The notes beneath the pieces are model-generated. The model worked only from the letters and a program-made list of their open reading frames with translations, did no database searches and had not been told where the DNA came from. Positions 8,256-17,031 of a stretch of DNA of 64,000 nucleotides are shown piece by piece. How positions within the stretch are numbered: the first letter of the stretch is position 1; every line of letters begins with the position of its first letter. The position numbers were made by a program, and so were the translations under genes. Source of the stretch: Anaerolineales bacterium (GTDB lineage Bacteria > Chloroflexota > Anaerolineae > Anaerolineales > Villigracilaceae); assembly GCA_030583885.1 (NCBI GenBank), contig CP129480.1, forward strand, positions 1,116,001 to 1,180,000. Direction: 5' to 3'.

Positions 8256-9221
8256 ATGGAAAAAAAGTATTCGATATTCGGCCCGTTGCTGCTCATTGCG
8301 GCAGGGGTGATCTGGCTGCTTGTCAGGTCGGGAAACATCCCATCCGAGAATCTCTGGGCGTTGACTCACATCTGGCCCTACCTGCTCATCGCGGCAGGCT
8401 TGGGACTCATTCTGAAAGTCTACTGGAAATATGCGGCCATGCTGATGGATGTGCTTATTATTACAGGCGCAGTATTGGCGATCGTCTTCGCTCCGCAGTT
8501 GGGATGGGCGAATCCGACCATGCTCTCCATAATGGACAACGGCGGCTTTTATGTCGGTCCGGGCGAACCGGGCTCCGGCAATGTCATCACCGAGACGAGA
8601 AACGTTGGGGAGTTCACCGCCATCGAGGTGGATTATCCGGCGCAGGTAATTATCACGCAGGGCGATCAGGCGTCGGTTAAGATCGAAGCGGAGGACAATG
8701 TCCTGCCCGGGTTGAAAACGCAAATCCGCAGCAATACACTTGAGATCTTCTATAAGGTCGAGGGTGGGAAGCGGGTCAACCCAAGGAAGATGGTCAAGAT
8801 TACGATTGTGGTCAAGGATTTGAAGGATGTAGAGTTCAACAGTGCCGGCGAATTGAGCCTTGAAGGCATCACAGCGAACGACTTGGATGTTTCCATAAGC
8901 GGGGCCGGGAACGTGAGATTGAACGAAATTGACGTGAAAAATCTCGCTGTCGGGTTGAGCGGTGCGGGGAACGCCACCGCCTCCGGTGCAGCCGAGAATC
9001 TCAGGTTGATCATCAGCGGCTTCGGCAGTTTCAACGGCGGGGACCTGCACAGCAAGACCGCCGCGGTTACGCTCAGCGGCGCGGGAAGCGTGACGACCTG
9101 GGTGGACGAAAAACTCGATGCCTTGATCTCCGGTGCGGGTTCGGTCAATTACTACGGTGCGGCGGATGTGACCAAAAATATCAGCGGCGCAGGCAACGTA
9201 AAACACCTCGGAAGCAAGTGA
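8256..9221 (+). CDS. Membrane-anchored DUF2807 (GIN-type adhesin-like) protein
   Basis: 321 residues. The N-terminal about 85 residues hold three to four membrane segments of the LiaF/DUF5668 type. From about residue 105 follows an exported beta-rich domain with the DUF2807 pattern (VGEFTAIEVDYPAQVIITQGD) and repeated SGAGNVRL, SGAGNATA, SGAGSVTT, SGAGSVNYYG and SGAGNVKH strands, expected to form a beta-helix. The ATG at 8256 is preferred over a GTG three codons earlier because AGAAAGG lies at the right distance. A terminator follows at 9249. A long minus-strand open frame over this gene is a shadow. Confidence 0.85.
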   Translation: MEKKYSIFGPLLLIAAGVIWLLVRSGNIPSENLWALTHIWPYLLIAAGLGLILKVYWKYAAMLMDVLIITGAVLAIVFAPQLGWANPTMLSIMDNGGFYVGPGEPGSGNVITETRNVGEFTAIEVDYPAQVIITQGDQASVKIEAEDNVLPGLKTQIRSNTLEIFYKVEGGKRVNPRKMVKITIVVKDLKDVEFNSAGELSLEGITANDLDVSISGAGNVRLNEIDVKNLAVGLSGAGNATASGAAENLRLIISGFGSFNGGDLHSKTAAVTLSGAGSVTTWVDEKLDALISGAGSVNYYGAADVTKNISGAGNVKHLGSK

Positions 9222-9231
9222 ACCCAAATCC

Positions 9232-9296
9232 TATCCAAGTGGACAGTGAAAACTCCCCCGTCGGCGGGGGAGTTTTTGGTTTGCTGAAACTATCAT
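9232..9296 (+). promoter_or_regulatory. Variant operator/terminator/-10 module before 9319 gene
   Basis: ATCCAAGTGGACAGTG, then the hairpin AAAACTCCCCC...GGGGGAGTTTTT (9249-9277, followed by T residues), then TATCAT (9291-9296). The hairpin terminates the DUF2807 operon. The order site-hairpin-hexamer resembles the eight promoter modules at 38.8-58.9 kb, though core spacing is 25 bp here instead of 27. Confidence 0.6.
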
Positions 9297-9318
9297 GTCC
9301 AAAAAAGGAGAATGAACC

Positions 9319-9711
9319 ATGAAAACCATCGCACAACCTGCAGTCATCACACCCACCATTATCGGACTTGCCATCCTCTTCGGCGCAGTGACCTTCATCG
9401 GCGTGACGGGCAAGAAAATTCCCCTGCTCTCCAACGTCCGCGCCGACATTATCCTGCTCGTCATCATTGGCATGACGATCTGCTCGCAGGGCGGGATCGG
9501 ACGCGTGGCCGCGACGGGCGAGTGGGCTCATCCGCTCTCGATCCTCGGCTACCTCCTCGGCGGACTCATCCTGCTCGTCACGCTGGCAGTCTTCGTCGGC
9601 TGGAAACTTCCGTTCATCGAAAATGACCAGCAGGCTTTGCTTGCCATTGCAATTCTGGCAAGTATCAAAGGGGTAAATGCAGTTGCGCATTATTTGCTGG
9701 CGCGCGGTTAA
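9319..9711 (+). CDS. Four-helix membrane protein, function unknown
   Basis: 130 residues with four hydrophobic segments (about 10-30, 44-60, 73-95 and 107-127) and no catalytic motif I recognise. Ribosome site AAAAGGAGAATG is close to the start ATGAAAACC. Stands alone between two hairpin terminators, with its own possible promoter in the module at 9232-9296. Confidence 0.7.
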   Translation: MKTIAQPAVITPTIIGLAILFGAVTFIGVTGKKIPLLSNVRADIILLVIIGMTICSQGGIGRVAATGEWAHPLSILGYLLGGLILLVTLAVFVGWKLPFIENDQQALLAIAILASIKGVNAVAHYLLARG

Positions 9712-9737
9712 CCCGCCAGCTCATCCATTCGTACAGC

Positions 9738-9763
9738 AAAAACCTCCATGGGGAGGCCTTTGC
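9738..9763 (+). terminator. Terminator hairpin after 9319 gene
   Basis: AAAACCTCC-ATGG-GGAGG followed by CCTTT, a short GC-rich stem 27 bp after the stop codon. Confidence 0.55.
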
Positions 9764-9874
9764 CACTGCCACCAGACTCGGGCATGAAAGATTCCTGACA
9801 ATGAGCGTGATTAACGTCACTGCCTTGAGAACTCTTCAACAGGTATAAGTACGGAACTAAAAAGGAACGCAAAC

Positions 9875-10330
9875 ATGTCACAGATTCTGATCGCCCTTTC
9901 TGTCTGGCTTCACGCGCTGGCGACTATTGTTTTCGTCGGGCATTATCTTCTACTGGCAGTCATCTATCTGCCGGCCCTCTCGAAGAACGGACCCGCGCTC
10001 AGCGAAATCTCGAAGCGAAGCCGCTGCTGGATGTACGCATCATTGGTCATTTTCATGGTCACTGGTATTTACCTGACGTTCGTTGACCCGAATTATCAGG
10101 GTATCGGAAACTTCGGCAACTTTTGGGCTGTCATGATGTTGATCAAGCACATCCTCATCCTTGTGATGATCGCGCTGGGATTTTGGTACAACGCCATCCT
10201 GCGCGTCGGTCTCATGATGAGTTCGAAGGAGCCAGAGCAGGCGATTGCCCGTTTCCGAAAATACGTCAACCGGATGGCGGTCTGCGGCGTGCTGGTATTG
10301 CTTCTCACCGCGCTCGCGCAGGTGGATTAG
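9875..10330 (+). CDS. CopD-like/DUF membrane protein
   Basis: 151 residues with four membrane segments. The spacing of WLHALATIVFVGHYLLLAVIYLP, then KHILILVMIALGFWYNAILR, resembles the CopD/copper-resistance domain membrane family, with conserved His in helices 1 and 3 (WLHA, IKHI) that could bind haem or copper. The ligand is unproven. It is followed after 13 bp by the 10344 gene, so the two are likely cotranscribed. Confidence 0.7.
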   Translation: MSQILIALSVWLHALATIVFVGHYLLLAVIYLPALSKNGPALSEISKRSRCWMYASLVIFMVTGIYLTFVDPNYQGIGNFGNFWAVMMLIKHILILVMIALGFWYNAILRVGLMMSSKEPEQAIARFRKYVNRMAVCGVLVLLLTALAQVD

Positions 10331-10343
10331 AAAAGGAAAAAAC

Positions 10344-11162
10344 ATGAAAACCATTCTCATCATCCTTTGCATTCTTGCCATCCTTCTGTTGCTCGGCTGG
10401 TTGGGATTACAGGTCAAGCCCAGACCGTTTGAGCCATATCCGCAGGAAGCGACAGAGTTGAAAACCGTCCCATTGCCAGTGGGATTGCCCGCGCCCGTGG
10501 AGCGGTTCTACAAAACCGTCTATGGCGGTCAGGTTCCAGTCGTGGAAACAGCCGTCATTAAGGGAAGGGCCGTGATCAGTCCGTTCGGGGTCAAGTTCCC
10601 TGCGCGGTTCATCTTCGTTCACAACGCGGGGAAGGATTATCGTCACTACATCGAAGCGATGTGGTTCGGAATCCCATTCATGAAGGTCAACGAAAGTTAC
10701 GTGGACAGTTACAGCCTGTTCGAGCTTCCGATCATTGGCACGCTGGAGGATGACCCAGCCACCAGTCAGGCCGCGAATCTCGCGGTCTGGGCGGAGGCGA
10801 CGTGGTTCCCGTCCATTTGGGTGACCGATCCGCGCGTGAGATGGGAAGCGGTGGACGACCATACTGCCTTGATGTTTGTCCCGTACGGCGAGGTCGAGGA
10901 GAACTTCGTCATGCGCTTCAACCCCGACACGAACCTGCTCGACAGCATGGAAGCCATGCGTTACCGTGACAGCGGACCCGCCGCGAAGAAGGTCTTGTGG
11001 ATCGCGAGAAGCGTTGAGGGAAAGAAGATCGAAGGGACTCAACTCGATGCCGTCGGTTCCGTCACATGGCTCGATCAGGGTATTCCGTGGGCGGTGTTCA
11101 CGCTCGAGGAAGTGAAGTACAACGTGGATGTGTCGGAGTACATTCGGCAAAAGGGACCGTAG
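10344..11162 (+). CDS. DUF6544-like protein with N-terminal membrane anchor
   Basis: 272 residues. One N-terminal membrane segment (residues 3-20) is followed by a soluble domain of alternating beta strands (PVERFYKTVYGGQVPVVETA, MWFGIPFMKVNESYVD, ATWFPSIWV..VRWEAVDD, GVTFT-like strands). The layout agrees with the DUF6544 family as I remember it, so the family name is tentative. Start at the ATG at 10344, preceded by AAAAGGAAAA. Last gene before a two-way terminator shared with the minus-strand exporter operon. Confidence 0.6.
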   Translation: MKTILIILCILAILLLLGWLGLQVKPRPFEPYPQEATELKTVPLPVGLPAPVERFYKTVYGGQVPVVETAVIKGRAVISPFGVKFPARFIFVHNAGKDYRHYIEAMWFGIPFMKVNESYVDSYSLFELPIIGTLEDDPATSQAANLAVWAEATWFPSIWVTDPRVRWEAVDDHTALMFVPYGEVEENFVMRFNPDTNLLDSMEAMRYRDSGPAAKKVLWIARSVEGKKIEGTQLDAVGSVTWLDQGIPWAVFTLEEVKYNVDVSEYIRQKGP

Positions 11163-11169
11163 AAAATCC

Positions 11170-11216
11170 TGTTCAGATGGACAGCGTAAACTCCCCCGTC
11201 GCTGGGGGAGTTTGGC
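11170..11216. terminator. Bidirectional terminator between convergent genes
   Basis: CAGATGGACAG, then AAACTCCCCC...GGGGGAGTTT (11188-11213). The hairpin has A residues on one side and T on the other and separates the plus-strand gene ending at 11162 from the minus-strand permease ending at 11234. A palindromic ACTGTCC-GAAT-GGACAGT overlaps the permease stop at 11218-11235. No -10 follows at the place seen in the promoter modules, so this copy acts only as a terminator. Confidence 0.65.
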
Positions 11217-11233
11217 ACTGTCCGAATGGACAG

Positions 11234-12448
11234 TTACACGTTCATCTTCCTGAACCGCCAGACCGCCAGTATAAAGAACCCGAGCGCATAAGCCAGCAAG
11301 ATCAACGACGGCATCCGTGCCGAGTCCGAGCCGAGACCACGCATCAGGATATTTTGATAGCCCGTCATCGCCCAAGCAGACGGCATGACTTTGCCGATTG
11401 CGGCGAATGTGCCGCTGGCGACCTCCAGCGGGAACCATGTTCCGCCCAGTGCGGAGAAGATGAACATTGCCATGAGCGCAAACAAAATCACCTGCGAATC
11501 GTCCTTCACGACCGTGCCGATCAACAATCCCATTGCCGCAACCCACAGACTCAACGCCACGGAGACGAGCAGCGTGCCGAGCGGCGCGCGCATGTAATCC
11601 ACGCCAAGGGCCAGCTGCCCGAACACCACCAGCAAGGTGATCTGGGCAAACACGATGCCGAACATCGCCAGGGTATGTCCCGCGACGATCTCCCACGGGC
11701 GCATTGTAGTGGACATTAGCCGTTGAAGCGTGCGCGTCTTGCGTTCCTGCACCAGAATCTGTCCCGAAGCCACAAGCCCCATGATGGCAAACTGCACCAA
11801 AATCCCAGGTGATGCCTGATTGTATGGATTGTCGCCGTACCAATTGCCGGGGAACGCGCCTTCCATCGCTACCTCCACCTTGACCAATGACGCGCTGTCC
11901 GCTTCAGACCAGGCTTGGGATGCCGAAGCAAATGACCCGTTAAGTTCCGAGGCGTCGTTCGGTTTACCGACTGCCTCCGCGCTCAACTGTGCGATCTCCA
12001 CCGCGCTCATCAATTTCGTAACGGAGGTCCGCAGGATTTGATAAAGGGATTGTCCATTCGTGGAATTGGTGTCGGTGACGAGAGTCAATTGCGCGTCTTC
12101 CCCCGCCGCTACCTGCCTGCTGTACCCAACTGGCACGATCAACACTCCAGCCACTTCGCCCTTGCGCACCGACTCGTCCACCTCTTCAGGTGCGAGTTCC
12201 ACCAGCCTGGCCGAATCGGAGTTTGAGAGCATATCGAACAGTCTTTGCGATATGAAACCATCGGATTCGTTGTTCACCCATCCCAGCGGGATGCGGTTGT
12301 CCTGAGTTGCATCATTTTCCATGCCGCTTTTATACGCGAAGCCCATGAAGAACGTGAAGGCAATCGGCATCGCAACGAGGAATAACAACGACCGCTTGTC
12401 GCGAAACACTTGTGAAAGGTCTTTGAGGGCAAGATCGAAAATTCTCAT
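11234..12448 (-). CDS. ABC-2 type exporter permease (second)
   Basis: 404-residue membrane subunit of an ABC-2 exporter. One N-terminal membrane segment (about 20-38), a large extracytoplasmic loop (about 45-215), and about five C-terminal segments with the ABC-2 signature region (SGQILVQERKTRTLQRLMSTTMRPWEIVAG). Paralogous to the 12543 permease; the two would form a heterodimer with the ATPase at 13852. Gene order (ATPase, permease, permease, with a divergent NarL-type two-component pair) matches the Bacillus LnrLMN linearmycin exporter. Substrate unknown; amphiphilic antibiotics or lipids are plausible. Confidence 0.9.
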   Translation of the reverse strand: MRIFDLALKDLSQVFRDKRSLLFLVAMPIAFTFFMGFAYKSGMENDATQDNRIPLGWVNNESDGFISQRLFDMLSNSDSARLVELAPEEVDESVRKGEVAGVLIVPVGYSRQVAAGEDAQLTLVTDTNSTNGQSLYQILRTSVTKLMSAVEIAQLSAEAVGKPNDASELNGSFASASQAWSEADSASLVKVEVAMEGAFPGNWYGDNPYNQASPGILVQFAIMGLVASGQILVQERKTRTLQRLMSTTMRPWEIVAGHTLAMFGIVFAQITLLVVFGQLALGVDYMRAPLGTLLVSVALSLWVAAMGLLIGTVVKDDSQVILFALMAMFIFSALGGTWFPLEVASGTFAAIGKVMPSAWAMTGYQNILMRGLGSDSARMPSLILLAYALGFFILAVWRFRKMNV

Positions 12449-12450
12449 GT

Positions 12451-12545
12451 ATTAGTCTCCTGGTCAGATAGTCTCATAGTCTATTAGTCAAGACCACATC
12501 CATTCATGGACTATGCGACTAACTGACTATCGAACTAACCGACTA
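12451..12545. repeat. Degenerate GACTA/TAGTC repeat cluster
   Basis: In the gap between the two permease genes the left half holds several TAGTC copies (ATTAGTCTCC, ATAGTCTCATAGTCTATTAGTC) and the right half several GACTA copies (GACTATGCGACTAACTGACTA and CCGACTAA). The halves are mutually complementary and could form a long, imperfect stem in the mRNA between the two genes. Confidence 0.5.
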
Positions 12546-13811
12546 AGTAAAGCGTCTCCTGAACATTGCGGCACCGATGGCGAACATCACAATGCCCATC
12601 GTCATCAACACGAGGAACGGTATGACCAACTCACTCGCAGGCTGACCTGCCAGCGAAAGTTTCCAGGCCTTGAGTACCCAGCCCTGCGGCGTGAAGTTGC
12701 CCATGAGGTCGAATGCGGCGATTTGGATATTGGTCGTGAAGAGACCGCTGATCATGCCCAGCGTGGTCAATGCGCCGCCGAAGACGAACCCCGCCTGTTT
12801 GCTGGATTTTACGAACGATACAAGCAGAACAGCCAAGCCCACCGAGGCGAACATCTGCCCCATGAAACTGAGTAGAAACGAACCCGTTTCGCCCCAGTGG
12901 ATGTTGAAGAGGTAACGCCCCGCAGTCAGCAACACCGCGCCTTGGGCGATCACCGTAAATAACACCGCCAGAAACTTCCCCGCCAATATCGTCGTGCGGT
13001 TTGTCGGCGTGGTGAACAGACGTGCCAGTGTCCCTTCCTCGGATTCCTGCAAAATGGACATCATCGCGTACGCACCCGTGAAGAACGAGAAGAAGATCAA
13101 CTGCCCCGACATGATCATCCCCATCATGCTTTGGACGTTGTTCCCCGCATCGTTCTTCTCCGCAGGAGACCTGACCACCAGGACGGCTGTCTCAGGCGAG
13201 TGGAACATCGCACGTTGGAAATCGGCATACCAACTGGAATATTGTTCAAAAAAGGTTGGGATGGTCGCAGGGTCGAGCACCTGTCCGTTGGCTTCGATGC
13301 GCTCGTTCAGCACCTTGAACGCCACCCCGCCACCCGCTACGCCATCCAACAACGAGGTGACCATATCCCTTGCCACTGTCGGGCCGATGGACAAGGTCGG
13401 GTCTTGCAGGATCGTGATGACCGTGTCTTTTTTTCCTATGAGATACTCTTCTGTAAATGTGGCAGGGATGATGACCGCCACGCCGATCTCCTGTGCATTC
13501 ACGGCTGCCCTTGCAGTCGTTTCATTGGGATAATCGCTGGCACGAATCCACGACTGGACGCTCTTGTCGAAGAACATACTGCGGATGTTCTCACCTAGCG
13601 GCGCGTCCAGTGGAGAATCCGCGGGCAATACATCCATGTCCACCACGCCGACGCTGATATTCGGCATGCTCAAGTCTCCGCTGGCGATGCTGCCAAAGGA
13701 AAAATAGATTAGCGCGGTGATCAACAATGGTGCGGCAAAAGCCATCCCGATCAGGAACAGACTGCGCGTGGAACGGATGAGGTCTTTTAGGGCAATCTCA
13801 AAAATTTTCAT
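12543..13811 (-). CDS. ABC-2 type exporter permease (first)
   Basis: 422-residue ABC-2 permease with an N-terminal membrane segment (about 19-40), a long extracytoplasmic domain, and about five C-terminal segments. The conserved QESEEGTLARLFTTPTNRTTILAGKFLA region before the third-last helices is diagnostic. Lies between the ATPase gene (41 bp upstream) and the second permease. Likely heterodimer partner of the 11234 product. Confidence 0.9.
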   Translation of the reverse strand: MKIFEIALKDLIRSTRSLFLIGMAFAAPLLITALIYFSFGSIASGDLSMPNISVGVVDMDVLPADSPLDAPLGENIRSMFFDKSVQSWIRASDYPNETTARAAVNAQEIGVAVIIPATFTEEYLIGKKDTVITILQDPTLSIGPTVARDMVTSLLDGVAGGGVAFKVLNERIEANGQVLDPATIPTFFEQYSSWYADFQRAMFHSPETAVLVVRSPAEKNDAGNNVQSMMGMIMSGQLIFFSFFTGAYAMMSILQESEEGTLARLFTTPTNRTTILAGKFLAVLFTVIAQGAVLLTAGRYLFNIHWGETGSFLLSFMGQMFASVGLAVLLVSFVKSSKQAGFVFGGALTTLGMISGLFTTNIQIAAFDLMGNFTPQGWVLKAWKLSLAGQPASELVIPFLVLMTMGIVMFAIGAAMFRRRFT

Positions 13812-13851
13812 ATCGTATCTCCGTAGGGGCGGGGTTTTCCCACCCCTACCG

Positions 13852-14790
13852 TTAATCCCTCAACGCCCTGCCCGTGAGATGCAGGAACACCGCCTCAAGG
13901 TTCGGCTCCTGAATATCCACGGACGTGATGCGCACATCAGCTTTGGACGCGGCATCGAACAGACGCGGCAGGACGCGATTGGAGTCATCCACCAACACGG
14001 TGATCTTGCCATCCAGGTTGTCGGTTTGTGAGACGCCTTCGGTTGCCCTCCACGCCTCAAGGATCTTTGCGCCTTCGGCATTGATCGTAATGTCAATGCG
14101 CGTTTCCCTGCCGACCAACTTGATCAGCTCATCATGCGTGCCATACGCAATGATCCTGCCTTTGTCCATGATGGCGATGTGATCTGAGAGTTCAGCGGCC
14201 TCCTCCATGTAGTGCGTGGTGTACAGCACGGTCATGCCCTGCCGGTTGAGTTTTTTGACGTTATCGAGAATGTGACGGCGGCTCTGCGGATCAATACCCA
14301 CCGTCGGCTCATCCATGATGATGACATCGGGCTTATGCAATAACGCCGCGCCAATGTTGACACGCCTCTTCATCCCGCCCGAAAACTTGTCGATGTGATC
14401 TTTTTGTCTGTCTACCAGCCCGATGATCTCCAGCACTTCATCCACGCGTTGTTTTAGCATCGCACCGCGCAAGCCGTACATCTTGCCCCAAAAAACCAGA
14501 TTCTCGCGTGCCGAGAGATCAGGATAAAGCGCAATATCCTGTGGCACCACGCCGAGACTTCTCTTCGCGGCTTCGGGTTCTCGCGTGACCGAATGTCCCA
14601 TGATGGACGCGTCGCCGCCAGTCGGCGCGAGCAAGCCTGAGAGCATCGAGATCGTGGTGGACTTCCCCGCCCCGTTCGGTCCGAGCAGGCTCAGCACTTC
14701 ACCCGAGTCCGCTTTGAAAGACGCATCCTGCACGGCTTGCAGATCGCCGAATGACTTTTTGAGATTTTTGACTTCGATTGCAAATGACAT
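13852..14790 (-). CDS. ABC exporter ATP-binding protein (NatA/LnrL-like)
   Basis: 312-residue ATPase. Walker [10 protein letters not shown] near residue 40, signature FSGGMKRR and Walker [13 protein letters not shown] are all intact, followed by the H-loop YTTHYMEEA and a C-terminal domain of the drug/lipid exporter type. The ATG at 14790 ([15 protein letters not shown]) with GAGGAG upstream is preferred over an in-frame start 21 codons earlier. First gene of the exporter operon, divergent from the kinase gene at 15029. Confidence 0.93.
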   Translation of the reverse strand: MSFAIEVKNLKKSFGDLQAVQDASFKADSGEVLSLLGPNGAGKSTTISMLSGLLAPTGGDASIMGHSVTREPEAAKRSLGVVPQDIALYPDLSARENLVFWGKMYGLRGAMLKQRVDEVLEIIGLVDRQKDHIDKFSGGMKRRVNIGAALLHKPDVIIMDEPTVGIDPQSRRHILDNVKKLNRQGMTVLYTTHYMEEAAELSDHIAIMDKGRIIAYGTHDELIKLVGRETRIDITINAEGAKILEAWRATEGVSQTDNLDGKITVLVDDSNRVLPRLFDAASKADVRITSVDIQEPNLEAVFLHLTGRALRD

Positions 14791-14871
14791 GTTTTTTCTC
14801 CTCGCAAATATGGATCGCTTTATCACTTTACAACTATTAGGGTTCGGCTTCACCTGCCAATGGTCAGGGAA

Positions 14872-14897
14872 GTTACCCGTCCAAATGGATGGGTAAC
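14872..14897. promoter_or_regulatory. Palindromic operator between exporter and two-component genes
   Basis: A 26-bp near-perfect palindrome with arms GTTACCC and GGGTAAC around the core TCCAAATGGA. It lies between the divergent exporter and kinase operons, the expected place for the regulator at 16271. The TCCAANTGGA core is shared with the promoter modules at 38.8-58.9 kb and with sites at 9235 and 11170. Confidence 0.65.
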
Positions 14898-15016
14898 CAG
14901 ATTTTCACCCAGTATACAAACTGCCCCACCCCTCCACAATTGCGCCTTTGGGAAAGCGGAGACTGTACCTTCGTACAATGTCCGTACGCCCGATGGCAGG
15001 GCAGGGAAACCTCATT

Positions 15017-15022
15017 TACAAT
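15017..15022 (+). promoter_or_regulatory. -10 box of leaderless kinase transcript
   Basis: TACAAT at 15017-15022 with a weak -35 (TGGCAG, 14994-14999) 17 bp upstream. The start codon at 15029 lies 6 bases after the -10, about where transcription should begin, and there is no ribosome site, so the mRNA is probably leaderless. Confidence 0.65.
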
Positions 15023-15028
15023 GTAGGC

Positions 15029-16258
15029 ATGCCCGTTAACGCAAGAACCAATCCCCTCACCAAAGTCGAGCAGGATTACCGCCTCTTTACCTGGTTCCTG
15101 ACACTGGTTGTTTTCGTCATGTACATTCTGGCACTGACGGCGAATTCATCTTTGCGTCAACCGTTGCCCTTTCTTTTCACCACAACACTCGTGTTAATTC
15201 ATATCTACCTGCACTGGCAGATCGAAAAGGTCATCACAACTCCAAAGATATTCCCCGCATACAGTCTCATTCAAGGCGGGCTTGCATTTGCCATCTGCTG
15301 GTTGGTTGGTATGGAAGCCATGCCGTTCACCCTCTTTATGGCACTTATTGGTGAATCGGTCGGAATGTTTGGGCTGACCCGCCGTGCCTTGCTGGCTTCC
15401 GTGTTCTTTCTTTCGTTGAACATGCTCAGCCTGAATCAGTTGGTCGGGCTTGCCACAGCAGGTTGGGCATTGCTTGGTGTTATTCCGATCCTGTTCCTGA
15501 CCCTCGTTTACACCATCCTCTACAAACGTCAAGCCGAAGCGCGCGAACAGGCGCAAAATCTTGCAGATGAACTCGAATCCACCAACCGCCAGCTTGCCGA
15601 ATATGCCGCGCAGGTCGAAGACCTTAGCATTGCCAACGAACGTCAGCGCATGGCGCGTGAACTGCACGATACCTTGTCGCAGGGGCTGGCAGGCCTCATC
15701 CTGCAACTCGAAGCCGCCGACGCGCACCTTGCCCATAACCGCAATGACAAGGCTCGCTCCATTGTCGGCAACGCGATGGAACAAGCCCGCCTCACCCTCG
15801 CCGATGCACGCTGCGCCATTGACGATCTCCGCCAGCCCGCATTGGATGATCTGGAAGCCGCCCTGCGCCTCGAGATTGACCGTTTCACGAATGCCACAGG
15901 CATTCCCGTCCGCTTTCACTCGGATCAAACCCCGCCGCTGCCTGATCCTGTCAAAGAGACTCTTATCCGCACCCTGGCAGAATCCCTCACCAACATCGCG
16001 CATCACGCTCAGGCGCGGAACGTGGAGGTCAATCTCAAGATGAAAGACAAAGGCTTCTCGCTCACGATACAGGATGACGGTCAAGGGTTTGACCCGTCTG
16101 CCATCCCGTCGGGTCACTATGGGATTCTGGGAATCAAGGAGCGTATCCGTTTGGTGAATGGAAGTTTCGAGATCCAGAGCGAAAAAGGCAAAGGCACGTT
16201 TTTGATAATTACAGTTCCACGATCCCCTTCGCGAAGCACCCCTGTGGGAGATGGCTAG
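15029..16258 (+). CDS. Sensor histidine kinase, NarL-partner type (HisKA_3)
   Basis: 409 residues. About five to six membrane segments fill residues 20-165, then a coiled coil, then a HisKA_3 domain with His212 in RMARELHDTLSQGLAGL, and a HATPase domain with the N box (ESLTNIAHHAQA) and G boxes (DDGQGFDP, GHYGILGIKERI). The membrane layout resembles DesK/LnrJ-type sensors with no large external domain. The ATG at 15029 is chosen because the -10 TACAAT ends 6 bases upstream, so longer frames would start before the promoter. Paired with the regulator at 16271. Confidence 0.92.
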   Translation: MPVNARTNPLTKVEQDYRLFTWFLTLVVFVMYILALTANSSLRQPLPFLFTTTLVLIHIYLHWQIEKVITTPKIFPAYSLIQGGLAFAICWLVGMEAMPFTLFMALIGESVGMFGLTRRALLASVFFLSLNMLSLNQLVGLATAGWALLGVIPILFLTLVYTILYKRQAEAREQAQNLADELESTNRQLAEYAAQVEDLSIANERQRMARELHDTLSQGLAGLILQLEAADAHLAHNRNDKARSIVGNAMEQARLTLADARCAIDDLRQPALDDLEAALRLEIDRFTNATGIPVRFHSDQTPPLPDPVKETLIRTLAESLTNIAHHAQARNVEVNLKMKDKGFSLTIQDDGQGFDPSAIPSGHYGILGIKERIRLVNGSFEIQSEKGKGTFLIITVPRSPSRSTPVGDG

Positions 16259-16270
16259 GGTGAGGGCGAA

Positions 16271-16909
16271 ATGATCAAACTCCTCATCGCCGACGACCAC
16301 CTCATCATCCGCCAGGGACTCCGCCTAATCATCGAAACCGAAAATGATTTCGAGTTAATTGGCGAAGCATCCGACGGTAATGAGGCATTGAGTCTCTGCA
16401 AAAAACTCAAGCCTGATGTGGTTCTGATGGACCTGCGCATGCCCAACATGGACGGCTTGACCGCCATCGAACGACTGCGCCTCGAACAACCTGAGGTCGC
16501 CGTCGTCATTCTCACCACCTTTAATGAAGACGAACTCATGCTGCGCGGACTGCAGGCGGGCGCACGCGGTTATCTCCTCAAAGACACAGACCGTTCGACC
16601 TTGTTCGATACCATCCGTGCCGCAGCGCGCGGCGAGACATTGCTCAAGCCCGAGATCATGGCGCGTGTGCTTTCACACGCCAATGCGCCAAAAGCCGTGT
16701 CGAGCGAATCGGTTAACCTGACCGACCGTGAATTGGAAGTCCTTGCTGCGGTCGCGCGCGGCGAACGCAGCAAGGAGATCGCCGTCCAACTCGGTATTTC
16801 CGAGCGAACCGTCAAGGCGCATCTGGCAAATATTTATGAAAAGTTGGGGGTTGATTCACGCGCCGCCGCCATTGCCATTGCGGCGCAAAGAGGATTGTTT
16901 GGGAGGTAA
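16271..16909 (+). CDS. NarL/LuxR-family response regulator
   Basis: 212 residues. Receiver domain with acidic pair Asp8-Asp9 and phospho-acceptor Asp54 (VVLMDLRMPNMDG), then a LuxR-type helix-turn-helix at about residues 148-205 (LTDRELEVLAAVARGERSKEIAVQLGISERTVKAHLANIYEKLGV). Follows the kinase by 12 bp. By position it should bind the 14872-14897 palindrome and control the divergent exporter, as LnrK does in Bacillus. Confidence 0.93.
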   Translation: MIKLLIADDHLIIRQGLRLIIETENDFELIGEASDGNEALSLCKKLKPDVVLMDLRMPNMDGLTAIERLRLEQPEVAVVILTTFNEDELMLRGLQAGARGYLLKDTDRSTLFDTIRAAARGETLLKPEIMARVLSHANAPKAVSSESVNLTDRELEVLAAVARGERSKEIAVQLGISERTVKAHLANIYEKLGVDSRAAAIAIAAQRGLFGR

Positions 16910-17031
16910 GCAGGCATATTACAACCAGCGATCAATGTGTTCCAGGTTCAGAAGCCCTCCAGCCTTACCGAAAAGAAACTCGCCCTGAATTTATTTTTTG
17001 GGGGCGGGTTAGGTTTGAATGGGAATACATT
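16910..17031. other. Intergenic, IS left flank
   Basis: About 120 bp with no gene seen between the response regulator and the IS. No duplicated target sequence was found when compared with the right flank. Confidence 0.5.

Noticed and set aside
8238..9227. Minus-strand open frame of 329 codons
   Set aside because: Shadow of the DUF2807 gene, whose plus-strand product has a family match and a ribosome site.
10407..11843. Minus-strand open frame of 478 codons
   Set aside because: Spans the 10344 gene in antisense and part of the permease gene in another frame; low-complexity translation with no domain.
15194..16300. Minus-strand open frame of 368 codons
   Set aside because: Antisense to the sensor kinase, which has complete family motifs.
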